From: Pseudomonadota bacterium
Lineage (GTDB): Bacteria; Pseudomonadota; Alphaproteobacteria; Rhizobiales; Hyphomicrobiaceae
NCBI GenBank assembly: GCA_018242295.1
Contig: JAFECE010000003.1
Span: 496,001 to 560,000 of the forward strand
Direction: 5' to 3'
Length of the DNA: 64,000 bases
The notes beneath the pieces are model-generated. The model was not told the origin of the DNA. It worked only from the letters and a program-made list of their open reading frames with translations, and searched no databases. The position numbers and the translations under genes are program-made. Shown here in pieces: positions 1 to 8,829 of the stretch; position 1 is the stretch's first letter, and every line of letters begins with the position of its first letter.

Positions 1-712
1 CGACATCGGGATCAATCCGGCTCAGAACGTCATGCTGACGTCAAGCTTCACCGGCTGGACGAACTACATGATGGACATCGGCCAGATGGTCAAGGACCCT
101 GAAGCTATGAAGCGCTTCGGTTCCACGATGGTCATGTGGGACTTCAAGTCGATGAAGCCAATCACCACCATGCAAGTCCCGGGTGCGCCACTTGAAATCC
201 GCTGGTCGCTCCGGCCTGAGGACAACTGGGCAATCACAGCAACCGCGCTGACATCGAAGCTTTGGCTCGTCAAGCAGAACGAAAAGGGCGAATGGCAGGC
301 CAAGGACGTCGGTAATATCGGCGATCCTTCGAAAGTCCCGCTGCCCGTCGATATCTCGATCACTGCCGACGGAAAAGGCCTCTGGGTCAACACCTTCCTG
401 GACGGAACGACACGCTATTACGACCTGACGAATGTCGAAGCCCCGAAGGAAGTGTACTCAAAGAAGATGGGAAGCCAGGTCAACATGGTTTCGCAAAGCT
501 TCGATGGCAAACGCGTGTATTTCACCACGTCGCTCCTGGCCAATTGGGACAAGAAGGGCAACGATAACGAGCAGTGGCTCAAGGCTTACGATTGGGACGG
601 CAAGGAACTCGTCGAAAAGTTCACCGTCGATTTCAAGGCCGAAAAACTCGGACGTGCTCATCACATGAAATTCTCCGCTAAGCCGACCAAAGCAGCGGCA
701 CTCGGAGAATAG
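1..712 (+). CDS. mtoX: Methanethiol oxidase (SBP56 family), 3' part
   Basis: Partial gene cut by the left edge; the reading frame is already open at base 2, and about 236 C-terminal residues are visible of a family usually near 430. The protein matches the C-terminal half of selenium-binding protein 56, with signature stretches such as FTGWTNYMMDIG, GSTMVMWDFKS and VDISITADGKGLWVNTFLDG. In methylotrophic Hyphomicrobium the family member MtoX is a periplasmic copper enzyme that oxidises methanethiol to formaldehyde, H2S and H2O2. The SCO-type and MauG-type genes directly downstream are the neighbours described for mtoX, which supports methanethiol oxidase over an uncharacterised SBP56. The N-terminus, with any signal peptide and most copper ligands, lies outside the window. 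Confidence 0.9.
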   Translation, partial: DIGINPAQNVMLTSSFTGWTNYMMDIGQMVKDPEAMKRFGSTMVMWDFKSMKPITTMQVPGAPLEIRWSLRPEDNWAITATALTSKLWLVKQNEKGEWQAKDVGNIGDPSKVPLPVDISITADGKGLWVNTFLDGTTRYYDLTNVEAPKEVYSKKMGSQVNMVSQSFDGKRVYFTTSLLANWDKKGNDNEQWLKAYDWDGKELVEKFTVDFKAEKLGRAHHMKFSAKPTKAAALGE

Positions 713-724
713 GAGTTGTCGACC

Positions 725-1411
725 TTGGGAATGGGAAAGCCACTGGCGTGGCGTTCGCGCTATCTGCCGAACGGCTATGCATTGCTCGTATTGCTCGCTT
801 TTTTCCTATCAATTGCGAACAATCAACGATGCCTAGCCAATCCTGCATATCCCGAGGCCGGCACCTATAAACTGCAGAAGATCCAGCCGGCGCCGTCCGG
901 CTGGGTCCTTCAGGACAGCGTCTGGATTCCCCGTCGTCTTTCGAGCTACACGAAAGACAAGGTCACTCTATTCTCCTTTTTTTACGGAACCTGTCGCGAT
1001 CCTCAAGGATGCCCCAAGGCGTGGGATGCGTTTCTGGCGGTGCATAAGGCCGTCAAAATGAATCCCAAGTGGCACAACAAGGTCCGCTTGGTTTTCGTAA
1101 GTCTTGACCCCAACGCGGATACACCGGAGATGATGTCCATCTTTCAGTCGTCAATGAGCACACCGGAGGCGCCATGGGCCTTTCTAACCACATGGTCGGA
1201 GTCATTTCTGACGCCCATACTGAATGATATGTACGTTCCGGCGTGGCGCGAATTTGATGATAAAGGAAAGCAGACGGACGTCATAAACCATCTCCTCAAA
1301 GTATTTCTCATCGATAAGGAGGCATGGGTGCGCGAGATTTATACGACAAACTTTCTCGATCCAAACGTCGTCATCGCGGATATCGGCACACTTCTTCTCG
1401 AAGAAGAATGA
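725..1411 (+). CDS. SCO1/SenC-family protein, probable copper chaperone of the mtoX operon
   Basis: A 228-residue thioredoxin-fold protein with an N-terminal hydrophobic signal segment (YALLVLLAFFLSIA). SCO proteins deliver copper to cuproenzymes in the periplasm; here the likely client is the copper enzyme MtoX, whose gene ends 12 bases upstream. The expected C-terminal histidine is present in INHLLKVFLID. The cysteine pair reads CRDPQGC, that is C-x5-C instead of the usual C-x3-C. Start choice: AGGAG at 711-715 abuts a TTG at 716, which is too close. TTG at 725 has 9-base spacing and was chosen; ATG at 731 is the alternative. The following gene starts 18 bases downstream. Confidence 0.82.
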   Translation: MGMGKPLAWRSRYLPNGYALLVLLAFFLSIANNQRCLANPAYPEAGTYKLQKIQPAPSGWVLQDSVWIPRRLSSYTKDKVTLFSFFYGTCRDPQGCPKAWDAFLAVHKAVKMNPKWHNKVRLVFVSLDPNADTPEMMSIFQSSMSTPEAPWAFLTTWSESFLTPILNDMYVPAWREFDDKGKQTDVINHLLKVFLIDKEAWVREIYTTNFLDPNVVIADIGTLLLEEE

Positions 1412-1429
1412 CAAAAACACAGGGATGAA

Positions 1430-2572
1430 ATGCGAATAAATCGGCACTTACCTCTTGCGGTCCCCATATGTATTTCGTTCTTTAGCGTTCTGCTAGTTGG
1501 ATACATTTTCTCCAAGCCGGCATCGAGCGATATCGAAATAGCTATTCCGCTCGGCCTTCCACCGCTCGAAGCTCACCAACGGCCGGTCAAAAGGCAAGTT
1601 GAACTCGGCCGCAAACTCTTCTTCGATCGCCGCCTCGCATTCAACAACACAAACTCCTGCGCGATGTGTCACATCGAGACCCAGGGGTTGACATCCAATC
1701 AATCTGCAACAGCGATTGGAATGGAAGGGCGCAGCCTCAATCGCAATGCGCCTGCGCTGTACAACGTCGCATATGAAAAGACCTTGTTCCATGACGGGCG
1801 AGAAACCGATCTTGCCCAGCAGGCGTGGTCGCCGCTGTTGTCGTCACTTGAAATGGCCAATCCCTCGATTGGCAGTGTCGTCGACAGGATCAGAGGTTTA
1901 GAAGATTACAAGGGCCTCTTTGAGACGGCTTTCGATGAGCGCGGAGTATCAATGGAGACGATCGGCGCGGCATTGGCCTCATATCAACGAACTTTGCTGG
2001 CCGGCAACTCGCGCTTCGATCAGTGGTACTACGGAAAAAAAGCCGGGGCCTTATCCGATGACGAAAAGCATGGGTTCGAGGTATTTGCCGGCAAGGGCAG
2101 CTGCGCCACTTGCCATACGATTGGCGAAAAGTCGGCACTGTTCACTGACGGGAATTTCTACGTCACCGGGATCGGCTATCATACTGCTATCGGAGCCGGC
2201 TCACGGGTTTCGAAAGTTCAGCTCGCGCCTGGCGAATTCGTCGAGATCAAGCACGAAGACATGGAGACGTATAGCGCGCCGCGTCTGAACGACATCGGAC
2301 GCTTTGCGGTAACGCTCGATCCCAAGGATCGCTGGTCATATAAGACCCCAGGACTGCGCAATGTCGAACTGACTTTCCCTTACATGCACGACGGTTCTCT
2401 TTCGACGCTCGAAGATGTCGTGGAATTTTACGACAAGGGTGGTTACGAGCATGATGGAGACCGTGTGCTGCAGCCACTCGGATTGACCGCGAAGGAAAAG
2501 GCCGACCTCGTCGCTTTCCTCAAATCGCTGACGACCGCTGAAGATAAGGCCAAACATTCTCCATATCGCTAA
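1430..2572 (+). CDS. Di-haem cytochrome c peroxidase / MauG-family protein
   Basis: A 380-residue protein with an N-terminal membrane anchor or signal (about residues 8-27) and two c-type haem sites, CAMCH at residues 77-81 and CATCH at 225-229, the layout of the CcpA/MauG family. Members either reduce peroxide or, like MauG, oxidatively mature a partner protein in the periplasm. MtoX releases H2O2 and is thought to need maturation, so both roles fit; the sequence does not decide between them. It follows the SCO gene by 18 bases with AGGG before the ATG and appears to be the last gene of the mtoX operon. A strong hairpin lies about 170 bases downstream. Confidence 0.9.
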   Translation: MRINRHLPLAVPICISFFSVLLVGYIFSKPASSDIEIAIPLGLPPLEAHQRPVKRQVELGRKLFFDRRLAFNNTNSCAMCHIETQGLTSNQSATAIGMEGRSLNRNAPALYNVAYEKTLFHDGRETDLAQQAWSPLLSSLEMANPSIGSVVDRIRGLEDYKGLFETAFDERGVSMETIGAALASYQRTLLAGNSRFDQWYYGKKAGALSDDEKHGFEVFAGKGSCATCHTIGEKSALFTDGNFYVTGIGYHTAIGAGSRVSKVQLAPGEFVEIKHEDMETYSAPRLNDIGRFAVTLDPKDRWSYKTPGLRNVELTFPYMHDGSLSTLEDVVEFYDKGGYEHDGDRVLQPLGLTAKEKADLVAFLKSLTTAEDKAKHSPYR

Positions 2573-2909
2573 TGAGGAAGCGATCGACCGTGTCTTGCGG
2601 GCGAACGGCTCTCTGTTGGCGCGGGTGGATTGCCTGAGCGCGTGGCTCGATTGAGGAAAACCCGCCGCAATCGCCTATGGCGCAGTGTGGCGACCTTTTG
2701 ATTCAGGAGCGCATGCCGTCCTGACGATCGTGGTTCTTTTGACGGCACGCGGCGAGCGGTTCCTCGCCGCGTGGAGAGGTCTTTCCCCCTACTGAACGCC
2801 TGAAGATTTGGAATGACCATTCCGCAGGCGGAGCAAGTGCGCTAAGCAAATTCGGTATCGATTACCTTGCTCGCATGGTCAATGTCGCATTCCCCGGGGG
2901 GTTCCATTG
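2573..2909. other. Intergenic region with two hairpins
   Basis: No convincing gene. It holds the 11-bp stem at 2746-2773 and a nested hairpin at 2797-2830. The latter has outer arms CGCCTG/CAGGCG and inner arms GGAAT/ATTCC around a 4-base loop. The second structure sits about 80 bases before the next start codon and could be part of that gene's leader RNA. Confidence 0.5.
2746..2773 (+). terminator. Hairpin, probable terminator of the mtoX operon
   Basis: Perfect 11-bp stem CACGCGGCGAG / CTCGCCGCGTG with a 6-base loop. It lies about 170 bases after the MauG-type gene. The run of T that follows is weak (GAGAGGTCTTT), so factor-independent termination is not certain. Confidence 0.45.
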
Positions 2910-4274
2910 ATGTTGAAGAGGGCTTCCTGCCTCGCGTTTCTTTCGCTTGTCGTGATCAACACGCCGGTCTTCGCAGACGGGGAGTACGTTCCTGCGCTCA
3001 AAGCCCGCCTGCAATCGGTGACGCCCGCGCTGATGAAGGAAAAGAACCTGCCGTTTTCGGCCGGCGTCCTGATCCTAAGCACGGATCAATCCGAGGACAA
3101 TCTGCAAAAGAACGACATCATTTTTGCGGTCGATGACACGCCCGTTGCAGACGTGACGGCGCTCAAAACGGTCATCGCCCGCCTGCCAGTCGGTACCAAC
3201 ACGGAATTGCACCTTGTTCGTGACAAGGACGAAGAAACGAGCCGCTTCAGGGTTGCGATCGCCAACGGCCACCGGGTGTTGCAACCTCCAGAAGCCCATA
3301 GGACCTATTGGCGACACCGTTACTGGCGGCGACACTATTATTCCAACCGCCGAATCCAACCGGCAGGGACCACCTTTTCCGTGGTCCACACCTACTATGG
3401 CACCGACCGCACCGTCGATGGCCCGTCAGATGATAACGCCACCTACGGCAGCGACCGCGGCACCCTGGTTTACGGGCGCGCGGACGTGACCATTCCGGTC
3501 ACGCATAGGCCTGGGCACATCGAAACGGCATGGATCAAAAATGATCCCGACAGCGACATGACCGTGCAATCGGCAACGCCGCTGGAGCGCTCCGCGTTCT
3601 ATGCCGATATCACCAAGAACCCGAGCAAGACGGTGCTCATTTTCGTTCACGGGTATTACAATTCGTTCGAGGATGCCGCGCTCAGAACGGCGCAATTGGC
3701 CTACGACATGCGCTTCCCCGGCATTCCGGCCTTCTTCAGCTGGCCGAGCAAAGGCAAGCTATTCGATTATGTGCCGGACGAAGGCAACGTCTCGTGGGCA
3801 CTTGCCGACTTCAAGACCTTCCTCACCGACTACGTCACCAATTCCAAGGCGGAAAAGTTCTACTTGGTTTGCCACAGCATGGGCTGCCGATTGCTGACCC
3901 AAGCACTGAAAGAACTCTATGCCCAAGATCCCGAACTTCGCGGCAAGATTGTCGAGGTCTTTCTTGCGGCACCCGACATCGACACCGGAGACTTCAAGAC
4001 CAACACCGTCCAGAGCCTGATCGGCAACGTCAACAGCATCACGATCTACCAATCATCGAAGGATTGGGCTCTCAAGGCTTCCCTCACCTGGCACAGCTTT
4101 CAGCGCCTTGGCGACTGCGCCAACGGGGTCACGATCCTTTCCGGCATGAACACCATCGACGCAACGGCCGTCGATACGAGCTTGATCGGTCATTCTTACT
4201 TTGGGGATTCGATCTCGGTCATTGCCGACATGGTCGACGTCGTCGGTGGCCATCTCGATCCGGCCGAACGGTAG
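2910..4274 (+). CDS. PDZ plus alpha/beta-hydrolase (DUF900) secreted protein
   Basis: A 454-residue protein with a signal peptide ending near VFADG. Residues about 20-115 resemble a PDZ domain (SEDNLQKNDIIFAVDDTPVADV). A histidine/arginine-rich linker (YWRHRYWRRHYYSNRR) follows, and then a DUF900-type alpha/beta hydrolase. The hydrolase part has the family marker YYGTDR, the oxyanion-region HGYYNSF, the nucleophile elbow HSMGC and a late histidine (IGHSYFGD). DUF900 proteins are serine-hydrolase-like with unknown substrates. The ATG at 2910 was preferred over the in-frame TTG at 2907; a G-rich stretch at 2895-2901 serves as ribosome site. A second DUF900 protein lies at 60240-61979. Single gene by its spacing. 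The PDZ fusion is unusual for the family. Confidence 0.82.
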   Translation: MLKRASCLAFLSLVVINTPVFADGEYVPALKARLQSVTPALMKEKNLPFSAGVLILSTDQSEDNLQKNDIIFAVDDTPVADVTALKTVIARLPVGTNTELHLVRDKDEETSRFRVAIANGHRVLQPPEAHRTYWRHRYWRRHYYSNRRIQPAGTTFSVVHTYYGTDRTVDGPSDDNATYGSDRGTLVYGRADVTIPVTHRPGHIETAWIKNDPDSDMTVQSATPLERSAFYADITKNPSKTVLIFVHGYYNSFEDAALRTAQLAYDMRFPGIPAFFSWPSKGKLFDYVPDEGNVSWALADFKTFLTDYVTNSKAEKFYLVCHSMGCRLLTQALKELYAQDPELRGKIVEVFLAAPDIDTGDFKTNTVQSLIGNVNSITIYQSSKDWALKASLTWHSFQRLGDCANGVTILSGMNTIDATAVDTSLIGHSYFGDSISVIADMVDVVGGHLDPAER

Positions 4275-4386
4275 CATTTGAAGCGCAAATCCATTGCCGG
4301 CGGAAACTATTGGCTTTTCGAGAATTGACCCGGGAGCCTAGGAGATGTGTTTCAAAAAAAAACGCGAGTTCGACACTCGTCACGGG

Positions 4387-4412
4387 GCGGGCGCCAATCA
4401 AGAGGCGCCCGC
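4387..4412. terminator. Hairpin between convergent genes
   Basis: A 9-bp stem GCGGGCGCC / GGCGCCCGC with an 8-base loop. It lies between the convergent hydrolase and sulfatase genes. No clear T tract follows on the + strand; an A run at about 4353-4362 would give a distant T run on the - strand. Confidence 0.45.
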
Positions 4413-4438
4413 TTCGTCAAACATACTTCACGTGAAAT

Positions 4439-6160
4439 CTACTCGCCCGCATGACTTACCGATTGGGCTTTCTTCATCTGATCCATGATCTGACTTAGAT
4501 TGTAGGACTCCGGAGCCTGCAATGGTGGGTAGGTGACGTAGCTCTGCAGATGCTCCGCCCAGAGCTGCTGACCGATTGGCAGCATGTTCCAATCATATTG
4601 GAAGGCGGTCACCGGCCCGGAGAGTGCGCCGCCGATGCTCATTGCGGTTTTCTGGTCGATGCCAACCGCCTGCTCGAACGGATCGCGTTTGATGTTCTGG
4701 ACCAGGGTGAAGTGGAATGGGATCAACGGCATGATCCAGCCAGACGGGCCGGGCTGAGACATGGTGTAATACATTTTCCAATTCTTGTAGCGCACCGCCG
4801 ACGGCGTCGCGCCCGAGAAGTAGAAGAAGTAGTCACGCGCCGACTTCTCCGAGGAACCTTCGAGATAGGCGCGCTGATCGAAGCCGTCGAGCGTTGTCTT
4901 GACGATGCCGGGATACGCACCCGCTTCAATCTTCTTCTTTAACTCATCACCCTTCGGACCACCGGCGATGTCAACGAACGTCGGCAGCCAGTCGAGGGCG
5001 GCGAATAGCTGGTTCTTGATCGTCCCCGGCTTGATATGACCGGGCCAGCGGATGACCAGCGGAGCGCGGTAGCCACCTTCCCACGATTCACCTTTCTGAC
5101 CCTTGAAGGGCGTGACGCCGCCGTCAGGGAAAGTGATCGCCTCAGCGCCATTATCGGTCGTGAAGACGACGATGGTGTTGCCCAGCTGGCCCATGTCCTC
5201 GAGCTTCTTCAAAACGACACCGATGTTGTCGTCCATCTGCTTCATGCCGGCTTCGTTGACGCCCCAATCCTTTCCTCCCGGCTCTCCCACCATGGCCATA
5301 TACTTGTCCGACAGCACGGTCGTGACGTGCATGCGTGCTGGGTTGTACCAAACGAAGAAAGGCTTGTTCGTTTTCTTGGGGTCATTGCGATCGAGGAAAT
5401 CGACGACCTTTGCGGAAATCTCTTCATCCACAGTCTTCGAGCGTTCCAGCGTAAGCGGACCCTCGTCCTTACACGTCTGGTTGGCTTCCGTGCCGTCGGA
5501 TGAGTTGCACCAAATGACAGGGCGCGGCGGCATCAGGCAAAGGGTGGTTTTCTGATCTACCGCTCCCGGAACTTCGGGGAGACCCGGAACCGGCGTGTTC
5601 TTGCACGGCGGTGCGACGGCCTGGATCGTGGGTGTCTTGTTGATGTCGGGGAAGCTCACGCCTTGCATCGCGTCAAGGTGATAGAGATAGCCCCAATATT
5701 CCTGGAAGCCATGCGCGGTCGGCAACGACGCGGTGTGATCACCGAGGTGGTTCTTCCCGAACTCTCCCGTTGTATAACCGAGATCGTACAGAAACTTGGC
5801 GAGTGCTGGGGTTCCAGGCCGCAAATAAGATGGGCTGCCGGGCAGCTGTGGCGGGATCATGCCGGTGCGCAACGGGTACATGCCAGTGAAGAAGGCATTG
5901 CGGCCCGAGGTGCAACTTTGCATCGCCACGTAATCCATGAACTTTGCACCCTCGTGGCCGATGCGATCAATGTTCGGCGTTTCCCCGACCATTAGACCTT
6001 CATGATAGATGCTCGGCTGCATCCAGCCGATGTCATCCCCCATGATGAACATGATGTTGGGCTTGCTTGTTTGTGCTTGTGCCGAGGCCTGTGAGCCGAG
6101 CGCTGACAGCGCACCGAGCAATGTGACTAGGCCCAATCCGATCTTTCGAGTGACCTGCAT
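4439..6160 (-). CDS. Arylsulfatase (type I, cysteine-type)
   Basis: A 573-residue secreted sulfatase. It has a signal peptide ending at ASAQAQ, the metal-binding start PNIMFIMGDDIGW, and the signature CTSGR (C-x-S-x-R), whose cysteine would be converted to formylglycine. It also carries the KGQKGESWEGGYRAPLVIRWPGH motif typical of arylsulfatases. It hydrolyses sulfate esters in the periplasm and may serve sulfur scavenging. The activating formylglycine-generating enzyme is not in the window. Start: the ATG at 6160 has AGGAG eight bases upstream and begins a proper signal peptide, whereas the open frame extends further without support. The gene is divergent from the octahaem cytochrome. Confidence 0.93.
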   Translation of the reverse strand: MQVTRKIGLGLVTLLGALSALGSQASAQAQTSKPNIMFIMGDDIGWMQPSIYHEGLMVGETPNIDRIGHEGAKFMDYVAMQSCTSGRNAFFTGMYPLRTGMIPPQLPGSPSYLRPGTPALAKFLYDLGYTTGEFGKNHLGDHTASLPTAHGFQEYWGYLYHLDAMQGVSFPDINKTPTIQAVAPPCKNTPVPGLPEVPGAVDQKTTLCLMPPRPVIWCNSSDGTEANQTCKDEGPLTLERSKTVDEEISAKVVDFLDRNDPKKTNKPFFVWYNPARMHVTTVLSDKYMAMVGEPGGKDWGVNEAGMKQMDDNIGVVLKKLEDMGQLGNTIVVFTTDNGAEAITFPDGGVTPFKGQKGESWEGGYRAPLVIRWPGHIKPGTIKNQLFAALDWLPTFVDIAGGPKGDELKKKIEAGAYPGIVKTTLDGFDQRAYLEGSSEKSARDYFFYFSGATPSAVRYKNWKMYYTMSQPGPSGWIMPLIPFHFTLVQNIKRDPFEQAVGIDQKTAMSIGGALSGPVTAFQYDWNMLPIGQQLWAEHLQSYVTYPPLQAPESYNLSQIMDQMKKAQSVSHAGE

Positions 6161-6322
6161 GGTTGGCGCTCCTTTTAATCGAGAACGCAGCGCACCCACC
6201 CACACACCGAAAGACACAGTTGCTTTAGATCGAGCCCAAGCACAATCAACGCGCACACAAAGCGTAAATAGGTTGTGTACATATGATTTATCACCAAATT
6301 GTTCGGCAGCGATGATGCCGCC
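6161..6322. promoter_or_regulatory. Divergent promoter region with inverted repeat
   Basis: Short region separating the sulfatase (-) and the cytochrome (+). It contains an inverted repeat ACACAA (6255-6260) and TTGTGT (6273-6278) with a 12-base spacer, followed by an AT-rich stretch (ATATGATTTATCACC). Promoter positions are not resolved. Confidence 0.35.
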
Positions 6323-8725
6323 ATGCCGGGGCAAAAGCTGATGCTCGAAAGCAATATAAGCCATACGGCGTTTGCTGCTTGGTGCCGCCGAGCTGCCAAG
6401 TTTTCAGCGCTGGCCCTGGCATGTTGGGCGCTATTTCTGATTTTCGGTTTCTGGTTCGGGACGTCTCTCCCGCTGGCGCAAGAGTTGCCAGCAAAGGCAG
6501 TCGACCCGGTTGCGCATCTCGACTTCATAGGATCAGTGCGATGCGCTCAGTGTCACGCGGCAGAGCATAAAGACTGGCTTGGCTCGCAGCATGCCGTGGC
6601 CATGCAGGTGGCGACCGAGGAAACCGTGCTTGGCCGTTTCGATGGTGTCACGTTCAGCAAGGATGATGTCACAAGCACGTTTTACAGGAAGGACGGAAAG
6701 TTTTGGGTCCGCACTGATGGGCCTGACGGTGCGCTCGGCGACTTCGAGATCAAATATACGTTCGGCGTCTGGCCGCTGCAGCAGTATCTCATCGAGTTTC
6801 CGGGCGGACGCATTCAAGCGCTCGGTATTGCGTGGGATGCGCGTGCAAAGGAAGAAGGCGGTCAGCGCTGGTATCATCTCTATCCAGATCATAAATTGAA
6901 GGCCGGGGCCCCGCAGCACTGGACGGGGATCGATCAGAACTGGAATTACCAGTGTGCCTGGTGCCACTCGACCAACATCAAGAAGAACTACGATCAGGTG
7001 CGCGGAAGCTTCAGCACAACGTGGTCCGAAATCAGTGTGGGATGCGAAGCCTGCCACGGTCCGGGCTCGAACCATTGGGCTTGGGCGACGAAGTCGAGTG
7101 GTTGGGAGAAATTCGACCAGCACGCAAAAGGATTTGCGCAAATTTTCGATGAGCGCGAAGGCGTGACGTGGCGAATGGATGCAACCGGGCAGGCCTATCG
7201 TTCGATGCCTCGTTCGTCGGCAAAGGAAATTTATGTCTGCGCAGGTTGTCATTCGCGACGCCAACAGTTCTCTGATGATCCTGAGAGTGTTGGGCGCTTG
7301 TTTGATGCCTTTCGCCCATCGCTGTTGGAAGTCGGGCTCTATCATGTGGATGGCCAGCAGCGCGACGAGGTCTACAATTACGGATCATTTCTCGAAAGTC
7401 GGATGCATTCAGCAGGCGTAACCTGCTCCGACTGTCATAACCCCCATACAGCGAAACTACGCCAGACTGGAAATTCGCTTTGCGGGCAGTGCCACGCCCC
7501 CGAACGATTTGACGTCAGTTCGCATCATCACCACGCGCCGAATTCAAGGGGCGCAGAATGTGCCCAGTGCCATATGCCGGCCAGCACCTACATGGGCATC
7601 GACGGCCGTCGCGATCATTCAATCCGCATTCCTCGCCCCGATCAGTCAGTCCAGCTCGGAACGCCCAACGCGTGCAATCAATGCCATACAGACAAAAGCG
7701 CGAAATGGGCGGCGGATGCCGTCAAGGCTTGGTATCCTTCGGCAAATCCAGGATTCCAAGATTTCGCTCAAGCCTTCGATCGTGGTGATTGGGGAGCTCC
7801 AGGCGCTCAACTCAGTTTGATCGGAATTGCAAAAGCCAGCACGGAGGCACCTATCGTACGCGCAAGTGCGATTGCGCGGCTTGGACGATTTCCCTCCCCT
7901 CAGGTCCTGGACTTCGCAGCGGGCTCCTTGAAAATCAATGATCCTCAAATTCGAGCAGCGGCCGTGTCGGTGATTGCGACGGGGCCCCCCGAGACGCGCC
8001 GGTCGCTTCTCGCGCCTTTGCTGCGCGACCAGACCCGCTTGGTTCGTATGGATGCCGCTCGGGCAATTGCCGGAGAGGCGGAACAGAATTTGTCGCCGGA
8101 TGACCGCGCCGCATTCGAGAAAGCGATCTCCGAATATGTCGATGCACAATTGTTCAATGCGGAACGGCCAGAGTCGCAAACCAACCTAGGCACACTTTAT
8201 CGCGATCGCGGCAAGCCAGATGATGCCCGGGCTGCATTCGCAAGGGCGATCGAAATCGATCCGACCTTCGTCCCGGCGGCCATCGCATTAGCCGATCTGA
8301 AGAGAGGGCAGCACGACGAGAGTGGTGCAGAAGCGGTGTTACGCAAATCGCTCGACGGAAATCCCAATTCCGGTGGGCTATGGCACGCCCTTGGTCTCAG
8401 TCTCATTCGTCAGAAGCGCGTCCCAGAAGCAATGGTTGCCCTTGCGAAGGCCGCTGAGATTGCTCCCGAAGATCCACGTTTCAGCTACGTCTATGGCGTC
8501 GCACTTCATGATACCGGCAAGGGGAGAGAAGCAGTAGAAGCGCTAAAGAGCGCTCTCACGCGCCACCCGTACGATCGCCAGATCTTGTGGGCTGTGGCGA
8601 CATACGAGATCGAGGCAGGCGATTATGCCTCGGCGCTCGGCCACGCCGAACTCCTTAACGAACTCGAACCAGACCGTGCAGATGTCACGCAGTTGGTCGG
8701 AGAATTGAAACAACGAGCGCGCTAG
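6323..8725 (+). CDS. Octahaem c-type cytochrome with HEAT/TPR C-terminal half
   Basis: About 800 residues. An N-terminal membrane segment (FSALALACWALFLIFGFWFG) is followed by eight CXXCH haem sites in the first ~430 residues: CAQCH, CAWCH, CEACH, CAGCH, CSDCH, CGQCH, CAQCH and CNQCH. A HHHH stretch lies just before the seventh. The second half has HEAT-like helices and then at least three TPR units (for example TNLGTLYRDRGKPDDARAAFARAIEIDP). Multihaem cytochromes of this type carry electrons in the periplasm; the TPR part suggests a protein partner. The redox substrate is unknown. Start uncertain: ATG 6323 and ATG 6341 are both possible, with GGGG before the latter. Expressed away from the sulfatase, with no obvious operon partner downstream. 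Confidence 0.88.
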   Translation: MPGQKLMLESNISHTAFAAWCRRAAKFSALALACWALFLIFGFWFGTSLPLAQELPAKAVDPVAHLDFIGSVRCAQCHAAEHKDWLGSQHAVAMQVATEETVLGRFDGVTFSKDDVTSTFYRKDGKFWVRTDGPDGALGDFEIKYTFGVWPLQQYLIEFPGGRIQALGIAWDARAKEEGGQRWYHLYPDHKLKAGAPQHWTGIDQNWNYQCAWCHSTNIKKNYDQVRGSFSTTWSEISVGCEACHGPGSNHWAWATKSSGWEKFDQHAKGFAQIFDEREGVTWRMDATGQAYRSMPRSSAKEIYVCAGCHSRRQQFSDDPESVGRLFDAFRPSLLEVGLYHVDGQQRDEVYNYGSFLESRMHSAGVTCSDCHNPHTAKLRQTGNSLCGQCHAPERFDVSSHHHHAPNSRGAECAQCHMPASTYMGIDGRRDHSIRIPRPDQSVQLGTPNACNQCHTDKSAKWAADAVKAWYPSANPGFQDFAQAFDRGDWGAPGAQLSLIGIAKASTEAPIVRASAIARLGRFPSPQVLDFAAGSLKINDPQIRAAAVSVIATGPPETRRSLLAPLLRDQTRLVRMDAARAIAGEAEQNLSPDDRAAFEKAISEYVDAQLFNAERPESQTNLGTLYRDRGKPDDARAAFARAIEIDPTFVPAAIALADLKRGQHDESGAEAVLRKSLDGNPNSGGLWHALGLSLIRQKRVPEAMVALAKAAEIAPEDPRFSYVYGVALHDTGKGREAVEALKSALTRHPYDRQILWAVATYEIEAGDYASALGHAELLNELEPDRADVTQLVGELKQRAR

Positions 8726-8829
8726 TCGCGTGCCGTCGAGGAAATTGAACACGCTGGGCGCAGCATTGATTAGCATTTCGGCGTCCTTTTAATGCGCTGA
8801 TCCACCGGTCGTCAAAATCCGCCGATATT

